A DNA stretch of 64,000 nt from Streptomyces avermitilis MA-4680 = NBRC 14893 (GTDB lineage Bacteria; Actinomycetota; Actinomycetes; Streptomycetales; Streptomycetaceae), in contig NC_003155.5 of assembly GCF_000009765.2 (NCBI RefSeq), positions 7,564,001-7,628,000 of the forward strand, in the 5' to 3' direction. Made by a program: the position numbers and the translations under genes. Below the pieces are notes generated by a model. That model saw only the letters and a list, made by a program, of their open reading frames with translations. It did not search any database and was not told the DNA's origin. This document shows positions 1 through 8,526 of the stretch, one piece after another. Positions within the stretch are counted from its first letter, which is position 1. Each line of letters begins with the position of its first letter.

Positions 1-1161
1 GCCGCGTTACCCCTGATTGCCGTGCGGCTCACCGACGATCCCCTCGTCATCGCCTCCGTGACCGCCTGCGGCTACGTTCCGTGGCTGCTCTTCGGTCTGC
101 TCGGCGGCGCCGTCGCGGACCGGGTGGACCAGCGCCGGGCCATGTGGGCCGTGGACACGGTACGCGGGGCACTGGTGGCGTCCTTCGCGCTCGCCGTCGG
201 GCTCGGACACGCGTCGATCCCGCTGCTGTTCGTGCTCGCCTTCTCGCTGACCACCCTCCAGACGCTCTTCGACAACGCCTCCACGGCCCTGCTGCCGTCC
301 CTCGTGGATCCCGAGGCCCTGGGCAGCGCCAACGCGAGGCTGATGACGGGCCAGCAGCTCGCGGGCGGCCTGCTCGCGAGCCCCTTCGTGCCGCTGTTGC
401 TGGCCGCCGGGGCCGCCGTGCCGTTCGCCGCGGACGCGGTCACCTATCTGCTGGCCGCCGCCCTCGTGGCCTTCCTGCGGATCCGGGCGCCCGAGCGGGC
501 GCCACGCCCGGCCGGCAGCACCCTGCGGGCGGAGATGGCCGACGGCCTGCGCGCACTCCGGCGTGACCGGCCGCTGCGCGCGATCTGCGCGGCCACCCTG
601 CTGTGCAACATCGGCATGGGCGCCCTGATCGCCACCGTGGTGCTGCACGTGACGCGCTGGCTGCACACGGGGAACGCGGGATACGCGGCCGTGATGACGG
701 CGTACTCGGCCGGAAGCCTCGCCGGTGGCTTCGTCGCCCAGCGGATCGCGAACCGCGTGGGGAGAGTCCGCGCCCTGCTCCTGTGCGTCGGCGTCCAGAC
801 CTCGTCCTTGGTGCTCATCGGCACCGTCCGCCAGCTCGCCGCCCTGATCGTCGGCATGGCGCTGCTCGGCGCCATGGGCATGGTGTGGAACGTCAACCAG
901 GTCACGCTGATGCAGCAGCGCAGCGAGCCGTCCATGGTCGGCCGCATCGCCGCGGCCTTCCGCACGGCCTCGACGTCCGGCGCCCCGCTCGGCGCCCTGC
1001 TGGGCGGCGCCGTGGCACAGGTGTACGGGCTGAACGGGCCCGCGCTGTTCGCGGCCGTCCTGTTCGCGCTGGCCGGCACCGCGTTGATACCCGCGCTCAC
1101 GCCGGACGTACCTGTTGTCGAGCCGGACGACGGCGCGACGACAGCTCACGTCACGCCCTGA
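1..1161 (+). CDS. MFS exporter, EntS/MFS_3-like (5' end outside window)
   Basis: The reading frame is open from the first base, so the gene starts before the window and only about 386 codons are visible. The protein is hydrophobic with repeated membrane segments. An MFS loop motif GGAVADRVDQRR lies between the first two visible helices, and the visible part starts LPLIAVRLTDDPL, as in MFS_3 exporters of the enterobactin-exporter type. The likely role is efflux of a siderophore or drug; the substrate cannot be inferred. An in-frame TTA leucine codon lies at 7-9, so translation may depend on the bldA tRNA. The GTG at 22 is internal, not the true start. Confidence 0.85.
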   Translation, partial: AALPLIAVRLTDDPLVIASVTACGYVPWLLFGLLGGAVADRVDQRRAMWAVDTVRGALVASFALAVGLGHASIPLLFVLAFSLTTLQTLFDNASTALLPSLVDPEALGSANARLMTGQQLAGGLLASPFVPLLLAAGAAVPFAADAVTYLLAAALVAFLRIRAPERAPRPAGSTLRAEMADGLRALRRDRPLRAICAATLLCNIGMGALIATVVLHVTRWLHTGNAGYAAVMTAYSAGSLAGGFVAQRIANRVGRVRALLLCVGVQTSSLVLIGTVRQLAALIVGMALLGAMGMVWNVNQVTLMQQRSEPSMVGRIAAAFRTASTSGAPLGALLGGAVAQVYGLNGPALFAAVLFALAGTALIPALTPDVPVVEPDDGATTAHVTP

Positions 1162-1233
1162 TCAATTAGGTTGGGACCGGCAGCGGGGCAAGGGACGCAG
1201 CAGCACACGCAGGAAAGAAGGCGGAAGTCCGAG

Positions 1234-2886
1234 ATGAACGCAGACAGCCGTACCAGGCTCAACCAGAGGCCTGAGTGGACCGCTCTGGCCAAGCACCGCG
1301 AAGAACTCGCGGGCACCCATCTGCGGGACCTGTTCGCGGCCGACCCCGGGCGCGGTGCCGGATACACCCTCGAGGTCGGCGATCTGCACGTCGACTACTC
1401 CAAGCACCTCGTCACCGACGAGACGCTGCGGCTGCTGCGCGAGCTGGCCGCCGCGACCGATGTGTTCGGGCTGCGGGACGCCATGTTCCGCGGCGAGAAG
1501 ATCAACGTCACCGAGGACCGCGCCGTCCTGCACACGGCGCTGCGCGCCCCGCGGGACGCGGTCGTCGAGGTCGACGGCGAGAACGTGGTGCCGGCCGTGC
1601 ACGCCGTGCTCGACAAGATGAGCACCTTCGCGGAGCGCGTCCGTACGGGGGAGTGGACCGGGCACACCGGAAAGCCCATCAAGAACATCGTCAACGTCGG
1701 CATCGGCGGCTCGGACCTCGGCCCGGCCATGGCGTACGAGGTGCTGCGCTCCTTCACCGACCGTTCGCTGACCGTCCGGTTCGTGTCGAACGTGGACGGT
1801 GCCGACCTGCACGAGGCCGTCCGCGACCTGGACCCGGCCGAGACGCTGTTCGTGATCGCCTCGAAGACGTTCACCACGATCGAGACGATCACCAATGCCA
1901 CCTCGGCCCGCGACTGGCTGCTGACCGAGCTGAAGGCCGGTCAGGAAGCCGTCGCCAAGCACTTCGTGGCGCTGTCGACGAATGCCGAGAAGGTGTCGGA
2001 GTTCGGCATCGACACGGCGAACATGTTCGAGTTCTGGGACTGGGTCGGCGGCCGCTACTCGTTCGACTCGGCGATCGGCCTGTCGCTGATGATCGCGATC
2101 GGGCCGGAGCGGTTCCGCGAGATGCTCGACGGGTTCAGGATCGTCGACGAGCACTTCGAGAGCGCCCCCGCCGAGGACAATGTGCCGCTGCTGCTGGGCC
2201 TGTTGGGCATCTGGTACGGCAACTTCCACGATGCCCAGTCGCACGCGGTGCTGCCCTACAGCCACTACCTGTCCAAGTTCACCGCCTACTTGCAGCAGCT
2301 CGACATGGAGTCGAACGGCAAGTCGGTACAGCGGGACGGCAACCCGGTGGAGTGGGAGACCGGGCCCGTCGTGTGGGGCACTCCGGGCACCAACGGGCAG
2401 CACGCCTACTACCAGCTCATCCACCAGGGCACGAAGCTGATCCCGGCCGACTTCATCGGCTTCGCCGAGCCGGTCGCCGATCTGCTGCCCGGCCTGGTCG
2501 CCCAGCACGACCTGCTGATGGCCAACTTCTTCGCCCAGACGCAGGCGCTGGCCTTCGGCAAGACGCCGGACGAGGTGCGGGCCGAGGGCGTGCCCGAGCA
2601 GCTGGTGCCGCACAAGACGTTCAAGGGCAACCACCCGACGACCACGATCCTCGCGAAGGAACTGACTCCGTCGGTGCTCGGCCAGCTGATCGCGCTCTAC
2701 GAGCACAAGGTGTTCGTCCAGGGCGCGGTCTGGAACATCGACTCCTTCGACCAGTGGGGCGTCGAACTCGGCAAGGTCCTCGCCAAGCGCGTCGAACCGG
2801 CACTGACCGAGGGCGCGGACGTGCCGGGTCTGGACGAGTCGACGAAGGCGCTGGTCGCCAAGTACCGGCAGCTGCGGGGCCGGTAG
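1234..2886 (+). CDS. pgi: Glucose-6-phosphate isomerase
   Basis: The 550-aa cytoplasmic enzyme interconverts glucose-6-phosphate and fructose-6-phosphate. Both phosphoglucose isomerase signatures are present: VGGRYSFDSAIG and the C-terminal FDQWGVELGK. Catalytic residues can be placed: Glu359 in MESNGK, His390 in NGQHAYY and Lys514 in GVELGK. Length matches the E. coli enzyme. The ATG at 1234 is chosen because AGGAAAGAAGG precedes it; the frame extends upstream to a TTG at 1171 without family similarity. The gene sits near the pentose phosphate operon on the other strand, and both handle glucose-6-phosphate. Confidence 0.97.
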   Translation: MNADSRTRLNQRPEWTALAKHREELAGTHLRDLFAADPGRGAGYTLEVGDLHVDYSKHLVTDETLRLLRELAAATDVFGLRDAMFRGEKINVTEDRAVLHTALRAPRDAVVEVDGENVVPAVHAVLDKMSTFAERVRTGEWTGHTGKPIKNIVNVGIGGSDLGPAMAYEVLRSFTDRSLTVRFVSNVDGADLHEAVRDLDPAETLFVIASKTFTTIETITNATSARDWLLTELKAGQEAVAKHFVALSTNAEKVSEFGIDTANMFEFWDWVGGRYSFDSAIGLSLMIAIGPERFREMLDGFRIVDEHFESAPAEDNVPLLLGLLGIWYGNFHDAQSHAVLPYSHYLSKFTAYLQQLDMESNGKSVQRDGNPVEWETGPVVWGTPGTNGQHAYYQLIHQGTKLIPADFIGFAEPVADLLPGLVAQHDLLMANFFAQTQALAFGKTPDEVRAEGVPEQLVPHKTFKGNHPTTTILAKELTPSVLGQLIALYEHKVFVQGAVWNIDSFDQWGVELGKVLAKRVEPALTEGADVPGLDESTKALVAKYRQLRGR

Positions 2887-2893
2887 GCGGGCG

Positions 2894-2924
2894 GGGAGCG
2901 GGCGGCAGGAGGCCGCCCGCTCCC
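2894..2924 (+). terminator. Hairpin terminator after pgi
   Basis: A perfect 13-bp stem (GGGAGCGGGCGGC with its complement) closes an AGGAG loop eight bases after the pgi stop. There is no clear U tract, as is usual in streptomycetes. Confidence 0.75.
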
Positions 2925-2980
2925 GGAGACCCCTCTGCGGCCACCCGCCCCACCCGCTCCACCGGCTCCACCCCCCCCCA

Positions 2981-3020
2981 CGCGCACCACCTGCACCACG
3001 CGCGCACCACCTGCACCACT
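2981..3020. repeat. 20-bp tandem repeat in pgi/ABC gap
   Basis: Two adjacent copies of a 20-bp unit (CGCGCACCACCTGCACCAC plus one base), differing only at the last base, lie in the convergent gap between pgi and the ABC permease. The surrounding C-rich tract has the same CACC rhythm. No coding function is seen in 2925-3064. Confidence 0.7.
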
Positions 3021-3064
3021 CGCCCCCTCGTGCTCCGGACAACGGGCGAGGTGCCGTGTGGTGG

Positions 3065-5371
3065 TCAGGCCACCGCGCTCAACGTGTCCGCCAGCCTGCG
3101 GCGGCCCGACCGTGCCGCGGGCAGTGCGGCGAGCGCGGCGGCACCCAGCACCGCGGCCGTGCCGAAGAGCAGCAGGAGCACCGGGGACGGCCCCTGGGCG
3201 ACCCCGGCGCCGATGCCGCTCGACCTCCCCTGGACATCGATCAGCCAGTGCGCGAGGGGCATTCCGAGCGTGCTGCCGACGAGGACCGCGGCCAAGGCGG
3301 TGCAGCCTGTGGCGGTGACGGTGACCGCGGTGATCTGCCGCGGGGACAGCCCGATCGCCTTCAACGCCAGCAGATCCCGCTCGCCCTCGCGTATGGTGCC
3401 GCCGATCGCGGTGAGCAGTTCGATGAGCCCGATCAGGGCCAGTACGGCGATCAGCCCGACCACGACGCCGCGCAGGGGAGAGAGCCCGTCGGCCGGATTC
3501 GTCACGGGGTGGACGTCGAAGCGCCCGTGCGCGGACGCGGTCAGCTCGGCGGCGACCCGGTGCGGGTCGGCGTGGGGGCGCAGCTGGAGCTGGTAGAGGG
3601 TCGGCCGGAGCCCCGGGTCGTTCTCGCGGAGCGTGTCGAGCGAGGTGGAGATGACCCGTCCGCCGTTCTCCGGCTCGATGCTGCGTCCCACGATGTGCAG
3701 GATCTGCGGCTGCGCCCCCACGGTCATCCGGACCCAGTCCCCGATGCGCACGTCCAGCAGGTCGAGCAGCCCCTGACCGGCCACCGCCTCGTCGGGGCCG
3801 CGGGCGGGGCGGCCCTCGGCCAGTGAGAACGGGTACGGGTCCCGGCGCGTGCCGAGCCCGCGCAGCGCGATCGTGCCGGTCTGCCCCGGGACCAGGGCCG
3901 CGACCTCGACGCCCGGATGGACGGCGGCGACCCGCGGGTTCTGGGCCAGCAGGGTCCGCGCGTCCGGGTCGCTCAGACTCTCGTCCGCCCGGACGGTGAG
4001 CGCGGCGGCGAGACCGATCTGTTCGGGCCTGCTGTGGAAGCGGTCGATGGTGGTCCACGCGCTCAGCGCCACCACGATCAGCAGCAGCGGCAGGGCGAGC
4101 CGGGAGACGGTCGCCAGCGAACGCGGCCGCCGCGTGAACGCCTTGTGCCAGCCCAGGACCAGCGCGGGCGGCAGCCGCAGCCCCAGCACCCGGAGCCCGA
4201 GCGCCCCGCGCGCGACACCCGACAGGCGCCCGCCGAGCGGAGCCGCGGCCCGCAGTACCGGCACCGGAGGGACCCGGCCGGCCCGCCATGCCGCGAGGCC
4301 GGTCGTCGCACCGATGAAGAGGACCGCCGCCACGGGCACCGCGAAGAGCGCCGCGGTATGTCCCGGCAGCCCCTGCCACACGCCCACGGCGTCTCCGAGC
4401 CGGCCCGGGATCAGCCGGCCCAGCGCCTGGGTGAGTGCCGCGGCGACCACCGCGCCGAGCAACGCGAACGCCAGGTGCTGGAGCAGGAAGATGCGCACCA
4501 CCTGGCCCGGCGTGAAACCGATCGCCTTCAGCACGGAGATGTCGCGCAGATGACCGCGGATACGGGTACCGATCGCGCCGTGGACGGCCAGGGCGGCGGC
4601 GACCAGCGCGCCGAGCCCGAACAGGCCGAGCACCTGCCCGAGCAGCCGGTTGTCGCCCTGGGCCGCGGCGCGTGCCTGGCGCCAGTCGGACACCTCGCTG
4701 ACGGCTCCGGAACCGAGGACGGTGACGGCCCGCTGGACGGCGTAGTCCGTGTCCTCGGGATCGTCCAGGCGCAGGCCGATGACCTGGCCGCCGCGCCCGT
4801 CGGCGCGCCGCACGGTGGACGGCAGCGACCATACGAGGCCCGGCTGCTCCCCGGGGCGGTAACGAGGCTCGGCGCTGTCGGCGACGCCCAGCACGGTCAG
4901 CGTGCGGACGGTGCCCGGCAGCGTGAGGATGTCTCCCGGCTCGGCCCACAGCGACCGGGCGAGGCTGCTCTCCAGGACGACGCCGTCCGGCTCGGCGGGG
5001 TCCAGCCAGCGGCCGGCGGTGAGCAGCGGGCGGCCGCTGCCGGGCGGCTCGACCGTGCCCCGCAGCTCGACGGTGGCGCGGGTACCGCGCGACTCGACGG
5101 TCGTGGCGGCGGTGGGATACGGGCCCGACACCGCCGCGACGCCGTCCAGCTCGGCGAGCCGCGCGGCGTCGGCCGACGGGCCGGTGTGGATCCACACATG
5201 GGCACCGTGCGACTGCGTGAACACCCGCTGCCAGGGGTTGGTGGCGTAGCCGAACAGCGCCGCGGCAAGCAGCAGCGAGGCGACGATGCCGGCGGTGGCG
5301 AGCACGATGAACAGCGCCTCGCCGCGATGCGTGCGCAGATCGGCTTGCGCCCAGCGCAGAGTGGCCCGCAC
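3065..5371 (-). CDS. ABC transporter permease, FtsX/MacB type
   Basis: The 768-aa protein has a first membrane helix at about residues 18-42, a large extracytoplasmic region, a group of helices in the middle and another FtsX-like three-helix block at the C terminus (ending in SAVA). This two-block layout is typical of large FtsX-family permeases of lipoprotein or peptide export systems. It starts at a GTG. The ATPase gene 5642-6388 lies upstream on the same strand, about 270 bases away, and a PadR regulator follows that, so these three probably form one regulated transport unit. The substrate is unknown; the family often handles antimicrobial peptides or cell-envelope stress. Confidence 0.9.
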   Translation of the reverse strand: MRATLRWAQADLRTHRGEALFIVLATAGIVASLLLAAALFGYATNPWQRVFTQSHGAHVWIHTGPSADAARLAELDGVAAVSGPYPTAATTVESRGTRATVELRGTVEPPGSGRPLLTAGRWLDPAEPDGVVLESSLARSLWAEPGDILTLPGTVRTLTVLGVADSAEPRYRPGEQPGLVWSLPSTVRRADGRGGQVIGLRLDDPEDTDYAVQRAVTVLGSGAVSEVSDWRQARAAAQGDNRLLGQVLGLFGLGALVAAALAVHGAIGTRIRGHLRDISVLKAIGFTPGQVVRIFLLQHLAFALLGAVVAAALTQALGRLIPGRLGDAVGVWQGLPGHTAALFAVPVAAVLFIGATTGLAAWRAGRVPPVPVLRAAAPLGGRLSGVARGALGLRVLGLRLPPALVLGWHKAFTRRPRSLATVSRLALPLLLIVVALSAWTTIDRFHSRPEQIGLAAALTVRADESLSDPDARTLLAQNPRVAAVHPGVEVAALVPGQTGTIALRGLGTRRDPYPFSLAEGRPARGPDEAVAGQGLLDLLDVRIGDWVRMTVGAQPQILHIVGRSIEPENGGRVISTSLDTLRENDPGLRPTLYQLQLRPHADPHRVAAELTASAHGRFDVHPVTNPADGLSPLRGVVVGLIAVLALIGLIELLTAIGGTIREGERDLLALKAIGLSPRQITAVTVTATGCTALAAVLVGSTLGMPLAHWLIDVQGRSSGIGAGVAQGPSPVLLLLFGTAAVLGAAALAALPAARSGRRRLADTLSAVA

Positions 5372-5540
5372 GCCGCCTCAGCCTCTCGGCCCGGGCCGGT
5401 GCCGCGGCGCGTGCACGCCGGGCCGGCTCAGCGGACCGGGTGTGGTGGGGCGGTGCGATCCGGCCACGCCGGGCCGGTGCATCAGTCCGCCCGCGCCACG
5501 GCGGCCGTACCGACCGGGCACCGGCCACGGGCTCGGCTCG

Positions 5541-5585
5541 TGTGCGCTCGGCCGGTGTGCGCTCGGCCCGTGTGCGCTCGGCTCG
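5541..5585. repeat. 15-bp tandem repeat, three copies
   Basis: Three tandem copies of TGTGCGCTCGGCCGG with one or two base changes lie in the 270-base gap between the ABC permease and its ATPase gene. The gap has no credible gene. Confidence 0.75.
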
Positions 5586-5641
5586 CCCCAGGGCTCACGT
5601 ACGACGGAGCGGTCCCGCTGCGGATGGTCGTGCACGGCTGA

Positions 5642-6388
5642 TCAGTCCCTCAGTTCCAGCACGCCGGATATCCCGGCGCCGCGCGACGGGGTGCCGTCGA
5701 GTTCCGCGTCGTCGGCGATGCGCCCGTCGAAGAAGCTGATCACCCGGTCCGCGGCGCTCGCGAGCCGGGCGTCATGGGTGACGAGCACGATGGTCTGGCC
5801 GCGCTGGTGGAAGCGGGTCAGCAGCCGCATGACCTCGCGCGTGCCCTTGCTGTCGAGGCTGCCCGCCGGCTCGTCGGCCAGCAGCAGGGGCGGGTGGTTG
5901 ACCAGGGCCCGGGCCAGCGCCACCCGCTGCTGCTCGCCACCGGACAGCTCGCCCGGCATGCTGCGCTCCTTGCCCTCGAGGCCCAGCTCGGCGAGGAGCT
6001 GCTCGCGCTCGGCGCGCGCCCGCTTGGGAGAGACCCCGGCGAGCAGGGCCGGCAGCTCGACGTTGTCGGCGACCGACAGGTTCGACACCAGGTTGAAGAA
6101 CTGGAAGACGATGCCGATACGGCGCCTGCGCTCCACCGCCCAGCGGGCCTCGCCGTACGCGTCGGTGCACTCGCCGTCCAGCCAGAGGGAGCCGCTGTCC
6201 GGCCGCTGGAGCCCGCCGAGCAGATGCAGCAAGGTCGACTTCCCGGCACCGGACGGGCCGGTGACGGCCACGAACTCGCCCTGCCGCACGGCGAGGTCCA
6301 CCCCGCGCACGGCGTACGCGGGCGCACCCTCGCCGAAGTGGGTCTTGACCAGACCCTCGGCGCGCACCAAAGGAGCGGTGTGGCTCAC
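5642..6388 (-). CDS. ABC transporter ATP-binding protein, LolD/MacB type
   Basis: The 248-aa cytoplasmic ATPase energises the FtsX-type permease encoded downstream. It shows Walker A GPSGAGKST, signature LSGGEQQRVALARA, Walker B LLLADEPAG and the switch histidine in LVTHD, in the right order and spacing. Its start overlaps the padR stop by four bases (ATGA), so the two are translationally coupled. It ends in a short acidic tail GVLELRD. Confidence 0.95.
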   Translation of the reverse strand: MSHTAPLVRAEGLVKTHFGEGAPAYAVRGVDLAVRQGEFVAVTGPSGAGKSTLLHLLGGLQRPDSGSLWLDGECTDAYGEARWAVERRRRIGIVFQFFNLVSNLSVADNVELPALLAGVSPKRARAEREQLLAELGLEGKERSMPGELSGGEQQRVALARALVNHPPLLLADEPAGSLDSKGTREVMRLLTRFHQRGQTIVLVTHDARLASAADRVISFFDGRIADDAELDGTPSRGAGISGVLELRD

Positions 6389-6900
6389 TCCAGCTCCTCC
6401 AACTCCTCCTGGCAGCGCTCCAGCCAGTCGAGGTCGGCCTGGAGATGCAGCATGGCGCCCTCGACGAGCAACTGGGCGATGCGGTTGTCCCGGTTCTCGG
6501 CCGCGGCGAGCTTCGACAGACTGCGCATGGTGTTCAGGTATTGGCGCCGCTGTTTGTTGATCAGGGCGATCCGGTCGGCGAGACCGGTCGTCGGGGCGAG
6601 CGCGAGTTTCATGAAGAACTCGTCCCGCACCCGCGGCTCGTCCGCCGTCTCCTCGTACCAGGCGCGCAGCGCCTCCCGCCCGGCATCGGTGAGGTGGTAG
6701 ATCTTCTTGTTGGGCCGGCTCGACTGCTCGACTTCCTCGCCCTCGATCAGCCCGGACTTCTCCAGGCGGCCGAGCGTCACATATATCTGGCCGACGTTCG
6801 GCTGAGGGTACGCGGCACCCAGCATCTGCTCAAGGTCCTGCTTGAGCTCGTAGCCATGGGCCGGGCCACGCGCAAGCAGCGCCAGGAGGGGCAGCCGCAC
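6385..6900 (-). CDS. PadR family transcriptional regulator
   Basis: The 171-aa protein has an N-terminal winged-helix PadR domain (LLARGPAHGYELKQDLE at about residues 7-23, then a beta wing near residues 60-70) and a C-terminal helical part ending LERCQEELEELE that probably dimerises. The GTG start is preceded by GAGGAGGAGAG. It leads the padR-ATPase-permease cluster and lies divergent to a solute-binding protein gene. A near-ideal inverted repeat in the shared intergenic region is the likely operator. PadR proteins are usually ligand-responsive repressors of transport or stress genes. Confidence 0.93.
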   Translation of the reverse strand: MRLPLLALLARGPAHGYELKQDLEQMLGAAYPQPNVGQIYVTLGRLEKSGLIEGEEVEQSSRPNKKIYHLTDAGREALRAWYEETADEPRVRDEFFMKLALAPTTGLADRIALINKQRRQYLNTMRSLSKLAAAENRDNRIAQLLVEGAMLHLQADLDWLERCQEELEELE

Positions 6901-6983
6901 TCCCGCTCTCCTCCTCGCGTTCTTGTTCTGTGCCGCAGGCCGGTGTGCCGGGGGCCAATGTGTCGCAGGCCCTAGTATCGCCC

Positions 6984-6998
6984 ATACCTAACAGGTAT
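6984..6998. promoter_or_regulatory. Inverted repeat, probable PadR operator
   Basis: ATACCTAACAGGTAT is a perfect 6-bp inverted repeat with a 3-base centre. It lies between padR and the divergent binding-protein gene. The next bases form TATACA (6996-7001), a good -10 box for the plus-strand gene at 7055, so binding would block that promoter. Confidence 0.65.
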
Positions 6999-7054
6999 AC
7001 ATGGCCTCTGACTCCGGGCGACGGTGCCCGGCGCCGGTGTACAGGGAGGAACCT

Positions 7055-8329
7055 ATGCGGTGGATACACGCCGCCGGTAGGGGCCTCCTGGTCGCGGCGG
7101 TGATCCTGACCGGTTACGTGGCCTCGGGCACGCAGTCCGACGGGCCCCGCGAAGGCGGTCGCGGCCCGCTCACACTGGCCACCGCGGGCGACCTCACCAA
7201 CTATCTGGGACCCCTGCTCGACGGCTGGAACCGCACCCACCCCGGCGAGCGGGTCACCCTCGTCGAACTGCCGGACTCCGCCGACGAGACCCACGCGCAG
7301 ATGACGACCGACCTGCGCGGCGGCGACCGGAGCCGCTTCGACGTCCTCAACATCGACGTCGCCTGGACCTCGGAGTTCGCCGCCGCCGGCTGGATCGCGC
7401 CGCTGGAGCGGTCGCGTTTCCCGCTCGGGAGTTTCCTGCCGCCGGTCGTGGACACGGCGACGTACGACGGAAGGCTGTACGCCGTCCCGTACGTCACCAA
7501 CGCCGGGCTCCTCCTGTACCGCAAGGACGTCCTCGCCAAGGAGGGTGTCCCGCCGCCGCGCACCTGGGCCGAGCTGGAGCGGCAGGCCAGGGACATCGCC
7601 CCCAAGTACGGGCTCGACGGCTACGCCGGCCAGTTCCTGCCGTACGAGGGGCTCACCGTGAACGCCGCCGAGGCGGTCTACTCGGCGGGCGGCACGATCC
7701 TCGGTGACGAGGGCGAACGCGTCACCGTGAACTCCGCCGCGGCCCGTGAGGGCATCGGGTTCCTCGCCCGCGGCGTGCGCGACGGCTGGATCCCGAAGAC
7801 GGCGCTCGCGTACAAGGAAGAAGAGTCCAAGCAGGCCTTCCAGGACGGACATCTGCTCTTCCTGCGCAACTGGCCGTACGCCTACGTCGGCGCGTCGGGC
7901 AAGGGCTCCGCGGTCGCCGGGAAGATCGGTGCGGTGCCGCTGCCCGGACCCGACGGCCCGGGCGCGAGTGTGCTCGGCGGCTCCAATCTCGCGGTCAACG
8001 CGCATGCCCGGCATCCCGGGTCGGCCGCCCGCCTGATCGCGTACCTCACCAGCGAGCCGGTGCAGCGGCAGGTCCTCACCAGGGGTGCGCTGCCGCCCGT
8101 ACGGGCGGCGCTCTACCGGGACCCGGCGCTGATCCGGAAGTTCCCCTATCTGCCGACGCTGCGCGCGAGCGTGCTCGCCGCCGCCCCGCGTCCCAAGAGT
8201 CCCCGTTACGACCAGGTCAGCCTGGCCGTGCAGGCCGTGGTGCGCGACGCGATGACGGGGCACGAGACGCCGACAACGGCGGTACGGCGACTGGCGCGGG
8301 AGCTGGCGGACATCTCGCACCGCGGCTGA
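7055..8329 (+). CDS. ABC sugar-type solute-binding protein without a lipobox
   Basis: The 424-aa protein belongs to the extracellular solute-binding family 1 (maltose/trehalose type): LNIDVAWTSEFAAAGWIAPL and VPYVTNAGLLLYRKDVL are typical. The ATG at 7055 follows AGGGAGGAACCT; an ATG at 7001 in the same frame lies inside the operator/promoter. The N terminus has a hydrophobic stretch at about residues 9-25, but no cysteine follows it, so this is not a standard lipoprotein; it may be membrane-anchored or secreted. No permease gene is adjacent on its own strand; the next transporter, at 10224-13749, has its own binding protein. It is probably PadR-controlled. Confidence 0.9.
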   Translation: MRWIHAAGRGLLVAAVILTGYVASGTQSDGPREGGRGPLTLATAGDLTNYLGPLLDGWNRTHPGERVTLVELPDSADETHAQMTTDLRGGDRSRFDVLNIDVAWTSEFAAAGWIAPLERSRFPLGSFLPPVVDTATYDGRLYAVPYVTNAGLLLYRKDVLAKEGVPPPRTWAELERQARDIAPKYGLDGYAGQFLPYEGLTVNAAEAVYSAGGTILGDEGERVTVNSAAAREGIGFLARGVRDGWIPKTALAYKEEESKQAFQDGHLLFLRNWPYAYVGASGKGSAVAGKIGAVPLPGPDGPGASVLGGSNLAVNAHARHPGSAARLIAYLTSEPVQRQVLTRGALPPVRAALYRDPALIRKFPYLPTLRASVLAAAPRPKSPRYDQVSLAVQAVVRDAMTGHETPTTAVRRLARELADISHRG

Positions 8330-8361
8330 CCCTTCACGCGGTCGTCTCAGCTCTTCTTAGT

Positions 8362-8375
8362 TACATGTTAGGTAT
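8362..8375. promoter_or_regulatory. Second PadR-like site, opposite orientation
   Basis: TACATGTTAGGTAT, read on the minus strand, is ATACCTAACATGTA. It shares its first ten bases with the PadR operator at 6984-6998 and differs in the second half. It lies about 80 bases before the predicted alpha-glucosidase promoter and may extend PadR control to that operon. Confidence 0.4.
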
Positions 8376-8457
8376 CGCGCTGATCTCGCTGCGGCCTCAA
8401 AGGCGTCCATAAAATGGGGCGTAAGGGACCAACTTTCCGCTGTTTCCTGCCTACTCG

Positions 8458-8486
8458 TTGACACCTCTTCGACATGCCTACTTAAC
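8458..8486 (+). promoter_or_regulatory. Promoter of the alpha-glucosidase operon
   Basis: A consensus -35 TTGACA at 8458-8463 is followed after 15-17 bases by TACTTA/CTTAAC, an acceptable -10. A 10-bp palindrome ATGCATGCAT at 8487-8496 covers the expected transcription start and could be an operator. This makes the TTG at 8458 part of a promoter, not a start codon. Confidence 0.55.
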
Positions 8487-8526
8487 ATGCATGCATAACC
8501 GCTGGCACGAACAGACAGGTCGACGG

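Noticed and set aside
2697..5528. Very long minus-strand frame of 943 codons
   Set aside because: It is a high-GC shadow of the real permease frame at 3065-5371 and is made of Arg/Ala/Pro-rich sequence with no domain.
8458..8526. TTG at 8458 as the alpha-glucosidase start
   Set aside because: It is the first three bases of a consensus TTGACA -35 element, and the family N terminus starts near the GTG at 8527.
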